Source: Idiomarinaceae bacterium HL-53
GTDB lineage: Bacteria > Pseudomonadota > Gammaproteobacteria > Enterobacterales > Alteromonadaceae
NCBI GenBank assembly: GCA_001458075.1
Contig: LN899469.1
Coordinates: 1-64,000, forward strand
Length of the DNA: 64,000 nt
Direction: 5' to 3'
Shown here: positions 30,709 through 39,337 of the stretch, one piece after another
Numbering within the stretch: position 1 is the stretch's first letter
Layout: every line of letters starts with the position of its first letter
Translations under genes and position numbers: made by a program
The notes under the pieces: model-generated
The model's database searches: none
Seen by the model: the letters and a program-made list of their open reading frames with translations, nothing else
Told to the model about the DNA's origin: nothing

Positions 30709-31902
30709 CGCAATACCTCCCACAAACACGCTTTGCGTATAACGCACGGGGCCCGTTTGCGCTAGAACCCACTTCCTTTCTTGCAGCACTTTAAACAGGG
30801 CTTTGAGCTCAAGCTTTGCCAATACACTTCCTATGCACACATGCGGGCCTACACCAAAACTAAGCTGCGGGTTGACTGTGCGCGATGGGTAAAACGTATT
30901 TGGCTGCTCAAATACTCTCGGATCTCGATTCGCTGCGGGGTAAAACAACAGCACACTCTCACCTTTCTGAATAGATGTGCCCTCTATTTCACAATTTTCT
31001 GCGGCGGTACGCATAAAGCTGCGAACGGGTGTGGCCCAGCGTAGGGTTTCATTCACTCGTTTGTCTAGATCTACTCCGCCGACCATTTCACCCTTTAGCA
31101 GCGCCTCTATACCCGCGGCCATGGAAAAGGCTGTGGTGTCGTGGCCACCGGTGAGTAACAACACAATGAGTGAAAATTTTTCCCAGTGGCCAATAGCACG
31201 CCCATTCACCTCGGCACCAAGTAACGTATGCAATAACGAGCCTTCGGGAAAGGTTTCCCGCACTAGTTGCGGCATAAGAAGCTCGCTAAACCCTTGAACG
31301 GCCGTTAAAAAGGCTTTTGGAGGATTGTTTGCTAATGCGCGCTCTGGGTCTTCTGGAGAAAACAAACCTTGAGTAAGCTTCAATAAGTCAGCTTCGTAAG
31401 CAGGCGGCAGCCCCAGTAAAGAGCAAAGAACGCGCAGGGGAATGCGGCAAGTGATCGCATGGCAGACATCGAACTTGTTGTGTTGCTCAACGCTGTTTAG
31501 CACCTCATTTACAATGTGCTCGATGTCTGCTTCACAGGCTTTAAGCCGTGCCACGGAAAAGAAAGGCTGAATCAACTTTCGGTAAAGCGAATGGTCGGGA
31601 GCATCCATGTGTACCAGTGTGCGTAGCGCCGGTTTGTCTGCTTGCTGCTTATTTCGTATTGCTTGCTCTACGTCTTGTCGGGTCAGAATGGCGCGAGGAG
31701 CATTTAAAAAGAGCGACGAATTTCGTTCAACAGCCTGAATACTTGCATGTTTGCCAACAAACCAGAAAGGCCGGTAGTGTTCACTTTCTACATGGACGAG
31801 CCCTGGCTGCTCGCGTAAAAATGCTCCTGCAGCATACAGAAGCTCAGGCTCGGCGTAATAACGCGCGCTGGTGATAATTTTCTTAGCTTGGCTGAGGTTC
31901 AT
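30682..31902 (-). CDS. Cytochrome P450
   Basis: 406 residues, typical of soluble bacterial P450s. The I-helix oxygen-binding motif is LLLTGGHDTTAF, the ExxR motif is ETLRWATP, and the haem loop is FGVGPHVCIG with the cysteine ligand. It should hydroxylate or otherwise oxidise a small molecule using an electron partner that is not encoded here. It starts 29 bases from the oppositely oriented NRPS-like gene, and its stop overlaps the symporter gene. P450s are unusual in capsule loci. Confidence 0.95.
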   Translation of the reverse strand: MNLSQAKKIITSARYYAEPELLYAAGAFLREQPGLVHVESEHYRPFWFVGKHASIQAVERNSSLFLNAPRAILTRQDVEQAIRNKQQADKPALRTLVHMDAPDHSLYRKLIQPFFSVARLKACEADIEHIVNEVLNSVEQHNKFDVCHAITCRIPLRVLCSLLGLPPAYEADLLKLTQGLFSPEDPERALANNPPKAFLTAVQGFSELLMPQLVRETFPEGSLLHTLLGAEVNGRAIGHWEKFSLIVLLLTGGHDTTAFSMAAGIEALLKGEMVGGVDLDKRVNETLRWATPVRSFMRTAAENCEIEGTSIQKGESVLLFYPAANRDPRVFEQPNTFYPSRTVNPQLSFGVGPHVCIGSVLAKLELKALFKVLQERKWVLAQTGPVRYTQSVFVGGIASLPVRRLP

Positions 31903-31931
31903 GAATTTTAAACTTTAGGTATACTCAACGA
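31903..31931. promoter_or_regulatory. 29-base divergent start region between P450 and NRPS-like gene
   Basis: The two start codons are only 29 bases apart. TATACT at 31920-31925 could be a -10 for the plus-strand gene, giving an almost leaderless transcript, with the -35 inside the P450 coding region. No good ribosome-binding site is seen for either gene. Confidence 0.35.
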
Positions 31932-34493
31932 ATGAGCAATATACTACCGACTTTTCCGAGTGAGCACTACACGCCAGAGACCTTGGCAGGAGACACTGTG
32001 CCAGAACGATTTAAAAGCGTGGTACAGAAGTATGGTGCTCATGTAGCTATTCAACACAACCACAGCGACGCATTCACTTTTTCCCAACTCGACCAAAAGA
32101 GCAACGCGCTCGCTAACGAGCTTGTTAGGCGATATCCGTTTCTAGTAAGGGCGGAGCAACAGCCGGTGGTTGCTGTTTTTCTGCAAAACCCGATAGAAGC
32201 TGCGCTTGCCCTTGTTGCTTTATTTAAACTGGGCGCCATCTCGGTCAACTTAAATGCCGACAACCCGGCCGATTACGTGCAATTTCAAATACAAAAAGCC
32301 GGTGCACAGCTGTTTATAGGTAATGAAGCAGAGCTTGCCAAGCAACCGGACAGCAAACGCAAACAGTTTCGCTTCGCTCTCGATGAACTTGCGAGCGAAA
32401 GCGGGCTAAACATGCACACTCGGAACATTACGCCCGACAGTTTAATAGGCCTGAACTTCACTTCGGGTTCGACCGGCAAACCGAAAGCCATTGTTCGCAA
32501 TCACAGAACAGCAGTGGCCGGCGCTGCGGGGTTTGCTAAGAGTTGCGTGCTCACGCCAAACGATAAACTAGCAATGTTCGACACCTTCAACTTTGCCGGT
32601 GGCCGCGCCACACTGTTTGCAACTTTATTGAACGGAGCCACCCTGCACGTTGTTAACTTAAAAGCGCTAGGGCTCAGCGCCAGCCTAGAAACGCTTGCGC
32701 AGCAGGGGATAACTCAGCTCAAGTGCACACCTTCGCTATTCCGGCAATTTGCTGCTTCCGAGACACTAAAAGTACAGCTTACAAACGCGCTAGCGCCGTG
32801 CAAACTGATCAGCCTTGAGGGTGAGGCGGTGACTCATGCCGACTTTGCACTTTTTAAACGCTGCGCTGCTGAACACGCATGGCTCCGTATAACCTATAGC
32901 AGCACCGAGCTTGGCAATGTGGCACAGTGCTTCGTAAGCAAAAAGTGGCAAGGTTGCAATACGCTTATTCCTGCAGGGTTTTTAAGCCCTCATGTACAAG
33001 TGAAATTAGTAGAGCCCTATATTCGCAACTCAGACGGTATTGAAACCGGCCGTTTACAGTTTATTAGCCACCAGCTGCCTGAGGGCTACTGGCGATCCGA
33101 GCAGGTTTCCAAGCGCTTTTTCGTTGCTGAGCACACCTTTTTGTCGGGCGACCGAGGGTACTTACAAGCGCATGAACAAGGGAACCTACTTTTTATTACC
33201 GGCCGCAACGACGCCCCAGTAAAACTGCGTGGTTTTCGCTTAGAGCCAATCGAAATTGAGCACACTATAGTTAAGGTCTTGCCGATTCTCGAATGTGCCG
33301 TCGATGTAAAACCCCTCGCGCACAAGCCTGACGTTCAACGTCTTGTTGCTTTTGTAAAACTTGCACCGAATGCTCGCCTCGATCCACTAGCATTTAGAGC
33401 TCAACTCCAACCCTTGCTGCCCGAATACTCTATTCCACAACGATGGGTCGAGGTAAGCTCAATACCCATTACGCTGAACGGCAAAGTGGACAAAAGTACG
33501 CTGCCCGAGCTCACTTATGAACGCCCAAAAGCGCCTGACTGTTTACCTACCAACCCAACCGAAAAAGTACTAGCAACACTCTGGGAAGAAGCCATTGGTA
33601 TAAAGCCTATTGGCCGTAATGAGCGCTTTTATGATTTAGGCGGGGATTCACTGGCAGGCATGCAAATTATTGTGGGGCTTGAGCAAAAGTATGGCAGGCC
33701 GTTCAGCACGGAGTTGCTGGTAGACAACCCCACTATTGAAGAAATGGCCCGGAAGCTTTCTGCACCGCAACAAGACCCTTTATGCTTAGAGTTACAGCGA
33801 GGCGATGGGCCGCAGCTCTTTTATATTTCGCCGCTACGCGGCGACGCCCTGCACTTCTGTGAATTGATGCGAAAGGTGCCGCGCAATATAAATGTTTTTG
33901 GCTTGCAAAACATGCCACTCACCAAGCAGCTCGGTAAGTGGCGTACCTGGAATGTTGAGTATTTAGCGAATCTTTACCTAAGCAAGGTTCTGCCCCGACT
34001 CAACGGTCAGCCCATAATTATCATCGGGAAGTCGCTTGGCGGCGTCATGGCCTATCGTCTTGCGCAACTGTTGCAAGCGAGGGGTATTGAAGTAAATTAT
34101 TTGCTACTGCTCGACACCTATGGGCCCAACGCGCAGCGCAATTGGTCTCGCTATTCATGGCAATTCTACAAAAACAAATGGAAAACGATGAAGCCCGAGC
34201 ATCGAAAAACCTTTATAAAAGGCCACGCAAAGCTCAATGGTGAAATTTGGTTTTGGAAAATGATCGGGCTTTTTCGAACCGTGATATGGCAGTTAAAAAC
34301 CGGAGGCGGGCTCTTAAAAACCAAGCGCCAGTTCATACCCGTTGCACCCAATTACTGTGAATTTGAACCCTACCATGGGCGAACAATACTCATGCGTGCG
34401 CAACACAGCAGCTTTGGTTCGGGTAGTGCTGACTATGGCTGGGGTAAGTTAATTGAGAAACTTGAAGTTATAAACACACCAGGGGAGCATTGA
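31932..34493 (+). CDS. Single-module NRPS-like protein, adenylation-carrier-thioesterase (copy 2)
   Basis: 853 residues. Adenylation domain: LNFTSGSTGKPKAIV, YSSTELGN, FLSGDRGYL, KLRGFRLEPIEIEH and the catalytic-lysine motif ITLNGKVDKSTL (about 510-520). Carrier domain at about 545-610 with FYDLGGDSLAGMQ. Thioesterase at about 625-853 with IIIGKSLGGVMAYRLA (GxSxG), LLLLDTYGP and a late His in RAQHSSFG. No condensation domain. The layout equals that of the protein at 25671-28361, but the sequences differ enough to suggest different substrates. Proteins of this order can dimerise aryl-keto acids or release an activated acid. Confidence 0.87.
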   Translation: MSNILPTFPSEHYTPETLAGDTVPERFKSVVQKYGAHVAIQHNHSDAFTFSQLDQKSNALANELVRRYPFLVRAEQQPVVAVFLQNPIEAALALVALFKLGAISVNLNADNPADYVQFQIQKAGAQLFIGNEAELAKQPDSKRKQFRFALDELASESGLNMHTRNITPDSLIGLNFTSGSTGKPKAIVRNHRTAVAGAAGFAKSCVLTPNDKLAMFDTFNFAGGRATLFATLLNGATLHVVNLKALGLSASLETLAQQGITQLKCTPSLFRQFAASETLKVQLTNALAPCKLISLEGEAVTHADFALFKRCAAEHAWLRITYSSTELGNVAQCFVSKKWQGCNTLIPAGFLSPHVQVKLVEPYIRNSDGIETGRLQFISHQLPEGYWRSEQVSKRFFVAEHTFLSGDRGYLQAHEQGNLLFITGRNDAPVKLRGFRLEPIEIEHTIVKVLPILECAVDVKPLAHKPDVQRLVAFVKLAPNARLDPLAFRAQLQPLLPEYSIPQRWVEVSSIPITLNGKVDKSTLPELTYERPKAPDCLPTNPTEKVLATLWEEAIGIKPIGRNERFYDLGGDSLAGMQIIVGLEQKYGRPFSTELLVDNPTIEEMARKLSAPQQDPLCLELQRGDGPQLFYISPLRGDALHFCELMRKVPRNINVFGLQNMPLTKQLGKWRTWNVEYLANLYLSKVLPRLNGQPIIIIGKSLGGVMAYRLAQLLQARGIEVNYLLLLDTYGPNAQRNWSRYSWQFYKNKWKTMKPEHRKTFIKGHAKLNGEIWFWKMIGLFRTVIWQLKTGGGLLKTKRQFIPVAPNYCEFEPYHGRTILMRAQHSSFGSGSADYGWGKLIEKLEVINTPGEH

Positions 34494-34799
34494 CAAACCA
34501 CGGAAGGGGCGGGAGGGTTAATTACAGCGGAGGTTCTGGTTAACAAGCTTCAAACTCTTACAGACTGATTGTGGGGGACCGTCAACACGTCAAAGCCGGA
34601 GTAAGTTTTACAAAATCATCCCGAGCGAAGTCTGCGAGCGTTGCCGCAGCGAAAGCTTCCGCATTTTGATCCATTCTAGGCTTGTGCTGCCGAGCCGAGA
34701 CGGGACTTGTTTTATTTTGTCGCCACTGGGACAGCTAAGGAGTAACTCACGATAGCGCATATAGCCTATTCCAGGTAAATCAACGTCAAACGATTAAAT
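34494..34799. other. Noncoding convergent gap, possible degenerate mobile sequence
   Basis: 306 bases between two converging genes. No intact gene is seen. On the minus strand two frames are open for about 40-50 codons (for example MDQNAEAFAAATLADFARDD ending at a stop near 34580), with a compositional bias unlike the neighbours. This could be a remnant of a repeated or mobile sequence, or chance. No strong terminator hairpin is visible. Confidence 0.3.
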
Positions 34800-36107
34800 T
34801 CATTGAGTTGAAGTTAACCGCTCACTGAGCTTCGCCATAAACAAGCGAACGATTGAATTTACAGGCATCGAGTAGTTTAAGAACGTTGAGTTGTACACTT
34901 TTTTATCAGGTCTTTCTGTCGTTATAAATTCACTAGGAATCATCCAGCCATTACGATCAAAAATCTTATTTACCCTATTTTCTTCTGGATATACATCGTT
35001 AAAATGAGAAACACCTCGTTGCTCAGCAAATCTTGAAATATGAAGCCCCGCAGAGCCCCAACTCGTAAAAAAGAAATCGCATGATAATGCCGCTTCAATT
35101 TTCTCTGCACCTGTTTTACCGATGAGTAAATGGTAGTCGAAAGCTACTCCCACACGCTCGCGAACGGAGTTGAACACGGAAAGATCTTTGTTAATTTCTA
35201 TTGTATCGCTGTCATCAACTCGAAGTGGAGAAGTCCAACCATCGATAAAAAACAGTACATCAGGATACTTGGACAATACAGCCTTAATAATTTCACTTAA
35301 CCCTTCCTCCTGCTCTAGCCAATAGCGTTTCTGCCCCGCCAACCCCAACCAAATTCGTATCGTGTCGTTTGTTAATGACTTGCGATTAATAGAATCGAAT
35401 AACGCCGTGATTCGCTCTTTTTGGGCATCGGCTAGCGCGTCGCTTATACTCGTTGGTGGCATTGTAGCTTTTAATACCAATCGCCTTTCATCCATGAGTT
35501 CCTTGTTCAATTCACAAACAGAGCCTCGGCGAACCTCAGTGAGGGGGTAAGCTTTTCCGACGTCAAAAAACTCGGCTCCATCTGCAATAAAAACGTCCAC
35601 ATAACAGCCCTTTTGATAGACCTGCTCGTACGCACATAGTGAATTCATGTAAAAATGATATGGGCGCGGGTGACCCACATATAACGACAGCTCGCAGGGT
35701 GTGATTTGCTTCAGTGAGAACTCTGCATCAATTTGATCGATAAGTTGACAAAGCTGTCGGTTTGCAGCTTGCATCAAGACAAGCAGTGAGCGCCTTGGAA
35801 AATAAATACCATCACAACCTACTGCATTTTGAATAACAAAAAAAGGTTCAACTCTCTGATCTTTGTCAAGTTCGAACTTAAGTGCAACTGCATTGTTGCG
35901 AACAACAAATGAGTATAAAAACCGCTTTGAAGCTTTATTTTTACTAATAGTGGGAGCTTGGTTAAGCCACTCCATTGGAGAGTTCAAGCAAAGCTCATTT
36001 AGATAATTCGGTTGCTTAAAGTATTCCCTAAACCGATCTAGCTGTTCGTGATCAAGAAAATCTATCGAGCCCGCATCGTCAATATGAACCGAATTAAAAG
36101 AATCCAT
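34800..36107 (-). CDS. Protein of unknown function in polysaccharide locus (possible glycosyltransferase)
   Basis: 435 residues, not recognised. No signal peptide or membrane segment. The second half has a Rossmann-like alternation (TIRIWLGLAGQKRYW, VLFFIDGWTSPLR, CDFFFTSWGSAGLHISRFAE) resembling the C-terminal domain of GT-B transferases, where a small-residue loop binds the donor. This is weak evidence. It overlaps the fused cytidylyltransferase gene by 14 bases and is the last gene of the long right-hand operon. Confidence 0.55.
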   Translation of the reverse strand: MDSFNSVHIDDAGSIDFLDHEQLDRFREYFKQPNYLNELCLNSPMEWLNQAPTISKNKASKRFLYSFVVRNNAVALKFELDKDQRVEPFFVIQNAVGCDGIYFPRRSLLVLMQAANRQLCQLIDQIDAEFSLKQITPCELSLYVGHPRPYHFYMNSLCAYEQVYQKGCYVDVFIADGAEFFDVGKAYPLTEVRRGSVCELNKELMDERRLVLKATMPPTSISDALADAQKERITALFDSINRKSLTNDTIRIWLGLAGQKRYWLEQEEGLSEIIKAVLSKYPDVLFFIDGWTSPLRVDDSDTIEINKDLSVFNSVRERVGVAFDYHLLIGKTGAEKIEAALSCDFFFTSWGSAGLHISRFAEQRGVSHFNDVYPEENRVNKIFDRNGWMIPSEFITTERPDKKVYNSTFLNYSMPVNSIVRLFMAKLSERLTSTQ

Positions 36108-37392
36108 ATCGCCTCGTTAGGACGGCAACATCAGAACCTTGTGAAATATCAACTAGGATATTCTTCTCATCAGAGAGCCGTGTAAACAGAAGATCAAATA
36201 AACGCTTTTCTATCAAGGAGGAAATAATCACTACACCCTCGCTATCAGCAAATACTAGATCATTGGGTCTAACTGAAACACCGCGCAGTTGTATCGACTT
36301 ATTTATCGACTCCACTGTCGCCCGCTTGCGAACGTCTTGGCAAGTGACACCGGTCGAAAAGACCGCAAGCCCTGTTCTTAATACTTCTCGCGAATCTCTC
36401 GTATTTCCCCCAACGATCACACCAGCTGCGCCTTGCCGTAGCGCCAAATTTGCGTTCAGTTCACCAAAATACGCAAATTCTGGCACTTCATTTTCAATGA
36501 CTATGACATCATTTGGAATAACCGTCTCATAAGAGTGAAGCGCATCATAGATCCCCTCAAAAGGTTCGTTATCACGCAATGCCCGAAGCTTCAAAGTTTT
36601 TGCTGGACCAAGAATCTTGGTGTCGGGCATATTTGGCTTCAGTCCCCGAACAACTTGATTTGGGAAGCCAAGATCATCCAATAAATCAGAAAGCAAACTA
36701 CTCGATAGGTGCAACTTGACAGTTCCCAGTAGTTTTCTTGATTCTTCTCGAATACCTGCAGCAATATAATTCGCCAAAACGAAATCCTCTGGCCAATTTA
36801 CATCAATCGCCTCAAGGGCAGAAGCTTCAAGTAACAAAGGACTCTCGCCAATACGCCGTTGCAGTTGATGCGCGCTTTCTCGCTTAACTATATACAAACC
36901 CATCGTTTCAATCGTTGTATCGGATAAGTCGATGCTATTTGGAATACGATTCAAATCATAAGTCGGCTGATTATTTTCCCAAGTATATTGTTTTTCTTTT
37001 CGTACCAATATCGCCGAGTCATACACTTCTGAACGTTGTAATGCTTCCACTCCACTCTTAATAGTGTCCGGATGAATAAATGGGCTCGTCACAAGTACTT
37101 GAATATAGATATCAGCTTCTACCTGCCGGACTTGGTTATAAAACAGCTGGTGTCCATCCGTCTTATTTGTTGCAAGGGAAGGATCGCGTTTAAGAACATT
37201 ACAATCCACCTCTGATGCTAGTTCAATAATACTGTCGGAGTCTGTGTCTAAGTATACTTCATCAATAAAATCACAGTTGACCAGCTTCTCAAGGGTATGG
37301 AGTAACAGTGGCTTTCCATCGAGTAACTTCGTATTTTTATTCTCAATTCGTTCACTCGTGCCTTTGGCCGGAACAAACGCAACAACTCTCAT
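36094..37392 (-). CDS. Cytidylyltransferase fused to an RraA-like domain
   Basis: 432 residues. The N-terminal part (about 1-225) is a CMP-sugar synthetase: VAFVPAKGTSERIENKN, then DEVYLDTDSDSI and IQVLVTSPFIHPDT. The C-terminal part (about 235-432) is RraA-like: KILGPAKTLKL, GAAGVIVGGNTRDSREV (an RDxxE motif as in pyruvate aldolases of this fold) and VRPNDLVFADSEGVVI. RraA-fold proteins include RNase E regulators and metal-dependent aldolases; here an aldolase or decarboxylase working on a ulosonic acid before CMP activation fits best, by inference. It overlaps both neighbours by 4-14 bases. Confidence 0.85.
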   Translation of the reverse strand: MRVVAFVPAKGTSERIENKNTKLLDGKPLLLHTLEKLVNCDFIDEVYLDTDSDSIIELASEVDCNVLKRDPSLATNKTDGHQLFYNQVRQVEADIYIQVLVTSPFIHPDTIKSGVEALQRSEVYDSAILVRKEKQYTWENNQPTYDLNRIPNSIDLSDTTIETMGLYIVKRESAHQLQRRIGESPLLLEASALEAIDVNWPEDFVLANYIAAGIREESRKLLGTVKLHLSSSLLSDLLDDLGFPNQVVRGLKPNMPDTKILGPAKTLKLRALRDNEPFEGIYDALHSYETVIPNDVIVIENEVPEFAYFGELNANLALRQGAAGVIVGGNTRDSREVLRTGLAVFSTGVTCQDVRKRATVESINKSIQLRGVSVRPNDLVFADSEGVVIISSLIEKRLFDLLFTRLSDEKNILVDISQGSDVAVLTRRYGFF

Positions 37393-38011
37393 AAGCTAAC
37401 TCCTTGAGAAATTAGAATTTTACGAAGTGGCTCCATCATTTTTTGCCACCAATACTCTCGTGTCAATTTAAAAAGTACCTGTTTGCGCGGTTCAACCTCA
37501 TCAAAAAAATGCTTTCTTTCTTCAAACCAGCTCAATAGCTTTCTCTCGGTAATTGCCTCATTCGTCCACTCTGGCACGACGACTACAGGCAAGTCTAAAT
37601 AAATGTCGGCGACTGGGCTTTGACGAATAATTGGAATAGCGCCATACAGAATGCTCTGCCATGCCTTTGGAGACGGATCTAGCCCTCCGCCCTCAACGCA
37701 CAGCACAAAACGATGTTTAGCTACATTGCCGAGAAACTCAATTTCAGGAAGCTCATCAATCACAACCGTACAAATTGAACTCCAGTCACCTTGAGCATAG
37801 TCTGTCACTTTACGACGGGGTTCCCATTGCTCTCCCTCGCGAATTCTATGACTACAGAACGCCTTGTTGGGTCTATGAGCTAACGGGGGGATAGTCGGCG
37901 CTTCTAGCTTCGACGGTAAACGACCATCCGCATAAACCATTCCTAAAGGCATCGCCGACACTTTTTCACAAAAATACTCATCTAAATTTTCAGCAAACCA
38001 ATGAATCAGCA
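37389..38011 (-). pseudogene. Exostosin-like transferase, 5' end removed by IS insertion
   Basis: About 207 codons remain. HRFVLCVEGGGLDPSPKAWQ followed by ILYGAIPII resembles the donor-binding region of exostosin/GT47-type transferases. The apparent start upstream of 38011 (MKMWCYFRGK) is encoded by the IS end, so the native start is lost. A short fragment on the far side of the IS (39210-39316) has an ATG at 39253 and could hold the missing first codons. The 3' end overlaps the cytidylyltransferase start by 4 bases. A hybrid product beginning in the IS might still be made. Confidence 0.65.
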
Positions 38012-38059
38012 TGACCTTTCCCCTGAAATAACACCACATTTTCAATGAGATTTCAGTTT

Positions 38060-38878
38060 TTATGCCACCTGTTTTGCATATTCAGCTGGCGGTAAATAAT
38101 TCAGTGAACTGTGAGGTCTTTCCTCATTGTAATGGCGCTGCCACTGCTTAATGTCGTAACGTGCTTCGTCCAAAGTGCGGAACCAGTGCTGATTCAAACA
38201 CTCGTTCCTGAATTTGCCGTTTAGGCTTTCCACAAACGCATTCTGTGTCGGCTTTCCTGGCTGAATAAAGCTCAGGCGAACGCCTTTGGTCTTACTCCAG
38301 AAAAACATCGCCTTGCTGGTAAACTCGGTGCCGTTGTCGCAAACAATCGAGTCTGGTCTGTCGCGAGTCTCTATTATCTGAGATAAAAACCGTGCGACTT
38401 GCTGGCCTGAGATTGACACTGAAACCAGTTGGCCAACGACTTCGCGGCTAAAGTCATCAACAATGTTTAACACTCGAAAGCGGCGTCCATTGGCTAGTTG
38501 GTCGGAAACGAAATCCATGGACCAACGTTGATTCACCGCTGTTGGAGCATCCATGACGACGCGTGGGCGTGTCAGCTTTTTCCGTTTCTTCGTGCGAACT
38601 TGGAGCCCTTGCTCCGTGTACAAACGATAAGTCCGCTTCTTGTTTTTAACTAATCCTTCGCGCTTCAGAAGGCCGTGTAGCATCAAGTACCCGTACCGCG
38701 GGTACTCGACGGCCAGCTCCTTCAAACGAGCCGTGACAGGCTCATCCTGGCGCTTTTTAGGCTGATATCGATAAGCGGTTCGACTCAGCCCGACCAACTT
38801 GCACGCAAGGCGCTCACTAAGCTTAAACGTGGTCACTAAATGCGTGACCACATGCTTCTTGCTGGCGGGCTTTACCAC
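38060..38878 (-). CDS. IS3-family transposase OrfB
   Basis: 272 residues with the integrase catalytic core: RWSMDFVSDQ (first Asp), IVCDNGTEFTS (second Asp) and NAFVESLNGKFRNECL (Glu). An HTH_21-like segment lies before it. It is normally made as an OrfAB fusion by -1 slippage at A6G (38878-38884, in the orfA tail). All three catalytic acids are present, so the element may still be active. Confidence 0.93.
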   Translation of the reverse strand: MVKPASKKHVVTHLVTTFKLSERLACKLVGLSRTAYRYQPKKRQDEPVTARLKELAVEYPRYGYLMLHGLLKREGLVKNKKRTYRLYTEQGLQVRTKKRKKLTRPRVVMDAPTAVNQRWSMDFVSDQLANGRRFRVLNIVDDFSREVVGQLVSVSISGQQVARFLSQIIETRDRPDSIVCDNGTEFTSKAMFFWSKTKGVRLSFIQPGKPTQNAFVESLNGKFRNECLNQHWFRTLDEARYDIKQWQRHYNEERPHSSLNYLPPAEYAKQVA

Positions 38879-39135
38879 TTTTTTGAGACGACGTCCTTTA
38901 AGGCTTCCGTCTCAAGCATCTTCTCTGCAAGGAGTTTCTTCAGCTTGGTGTTTTCGGCTTCAAGCTCGCGCAAACGCTTCGCTTCATTAACTTCCATACC
39001 CGCATATTTACTGCGCCAGTTGTAGAAAGTGCCATTCGATACGCCAAGGCGCCGACAAATGTCCTCAACCTTGGCACCGGCCTCATGCTCTTTGATGGCC
39101 TTAATGATTTGTTCTTCGCTGTAACGTTTTTTCAT
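38872..39135 (-). CDS. IS3-family OrfA
   Basis: 87 residues: an N-terminal helix-turn-helix (KRYSEEQIIKAIKEHEAGA, then CRRLGVSNGTFYNWRSKY) and a leucine-zipper tail (KRLRELEAENTKLKKLLAEK). The tail holds the slippery A-AAA-AAG at 38884-38878, just before the stop, that would give the OrfAB transposase. Confidence 0.93.
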   Translation of the reverse strand: MKKRYSEEQIIKAIKEHEAGAKVEDICRRLGVSNGTFYNWRSKYAGMEVNEAKRLRELEAENTKLKKLLAEKMLETEALKDVVSKKW

Positions 39136-39209
39136 TTTGAGATCTCCACTTGACCCATTTTAATGGAAATCTCATCGATGTCATGGTTCTATTCTTGGGG
39201 GAAAGGTCA

Positions 39210-39316
39210 CTTACAGTCATAGAGTATAAGAACAACGCATCTTTATTAAACATATTTTTGGCGTTGGCCTTTCCAGTAAAGTGAAAATCCAGTGCCGCGC
39301 ACCTTTTGCCAGATGA
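39210..39316 (-). pseudogene. Possible 5' fragment of the IS-interrupted gene
   Basis: Open for 35 codons up to a TAG at 39317-39319, reading KRCAALDFHFTGKANAKN then MFNKDALFLYSMTV into the IS end. The ATG at 39253 could be the start of the gene whose remainder is at 37389-38011; joining the two without the IS is off by one base. The ribosome-binding site is weak, so this is tentative. Confidence 0.4.
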
Positions 39317-39337
39317 CTAAAAAGCTGATAAGAAAAT

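Larger units (their letters stand above)
38012..39209 (-). mobile_element. IS3-family insertion sequence (IS407-like group)
   Basis: 1198 bases. The ends share a 12-base perfect terminal inverted repeat, TGACCTTTCCCC (38012-38023 and, inverted, 39198-39209), with looser similarity further in. It carries orfA and orfB with a programmed frameshift site. The flanking bases (AGCA on the left, CTTA on the right) do not form the expected short direct repeat, so the junctions may have been altered after insertion. Confidence 0.85.

Noticed and set aside
25671-34493. Complete nonribosomal peptide synthetase assembly line
   Set aside because: Neither protein has a condensation domain, so chain elongation of the usual kind is not supported.
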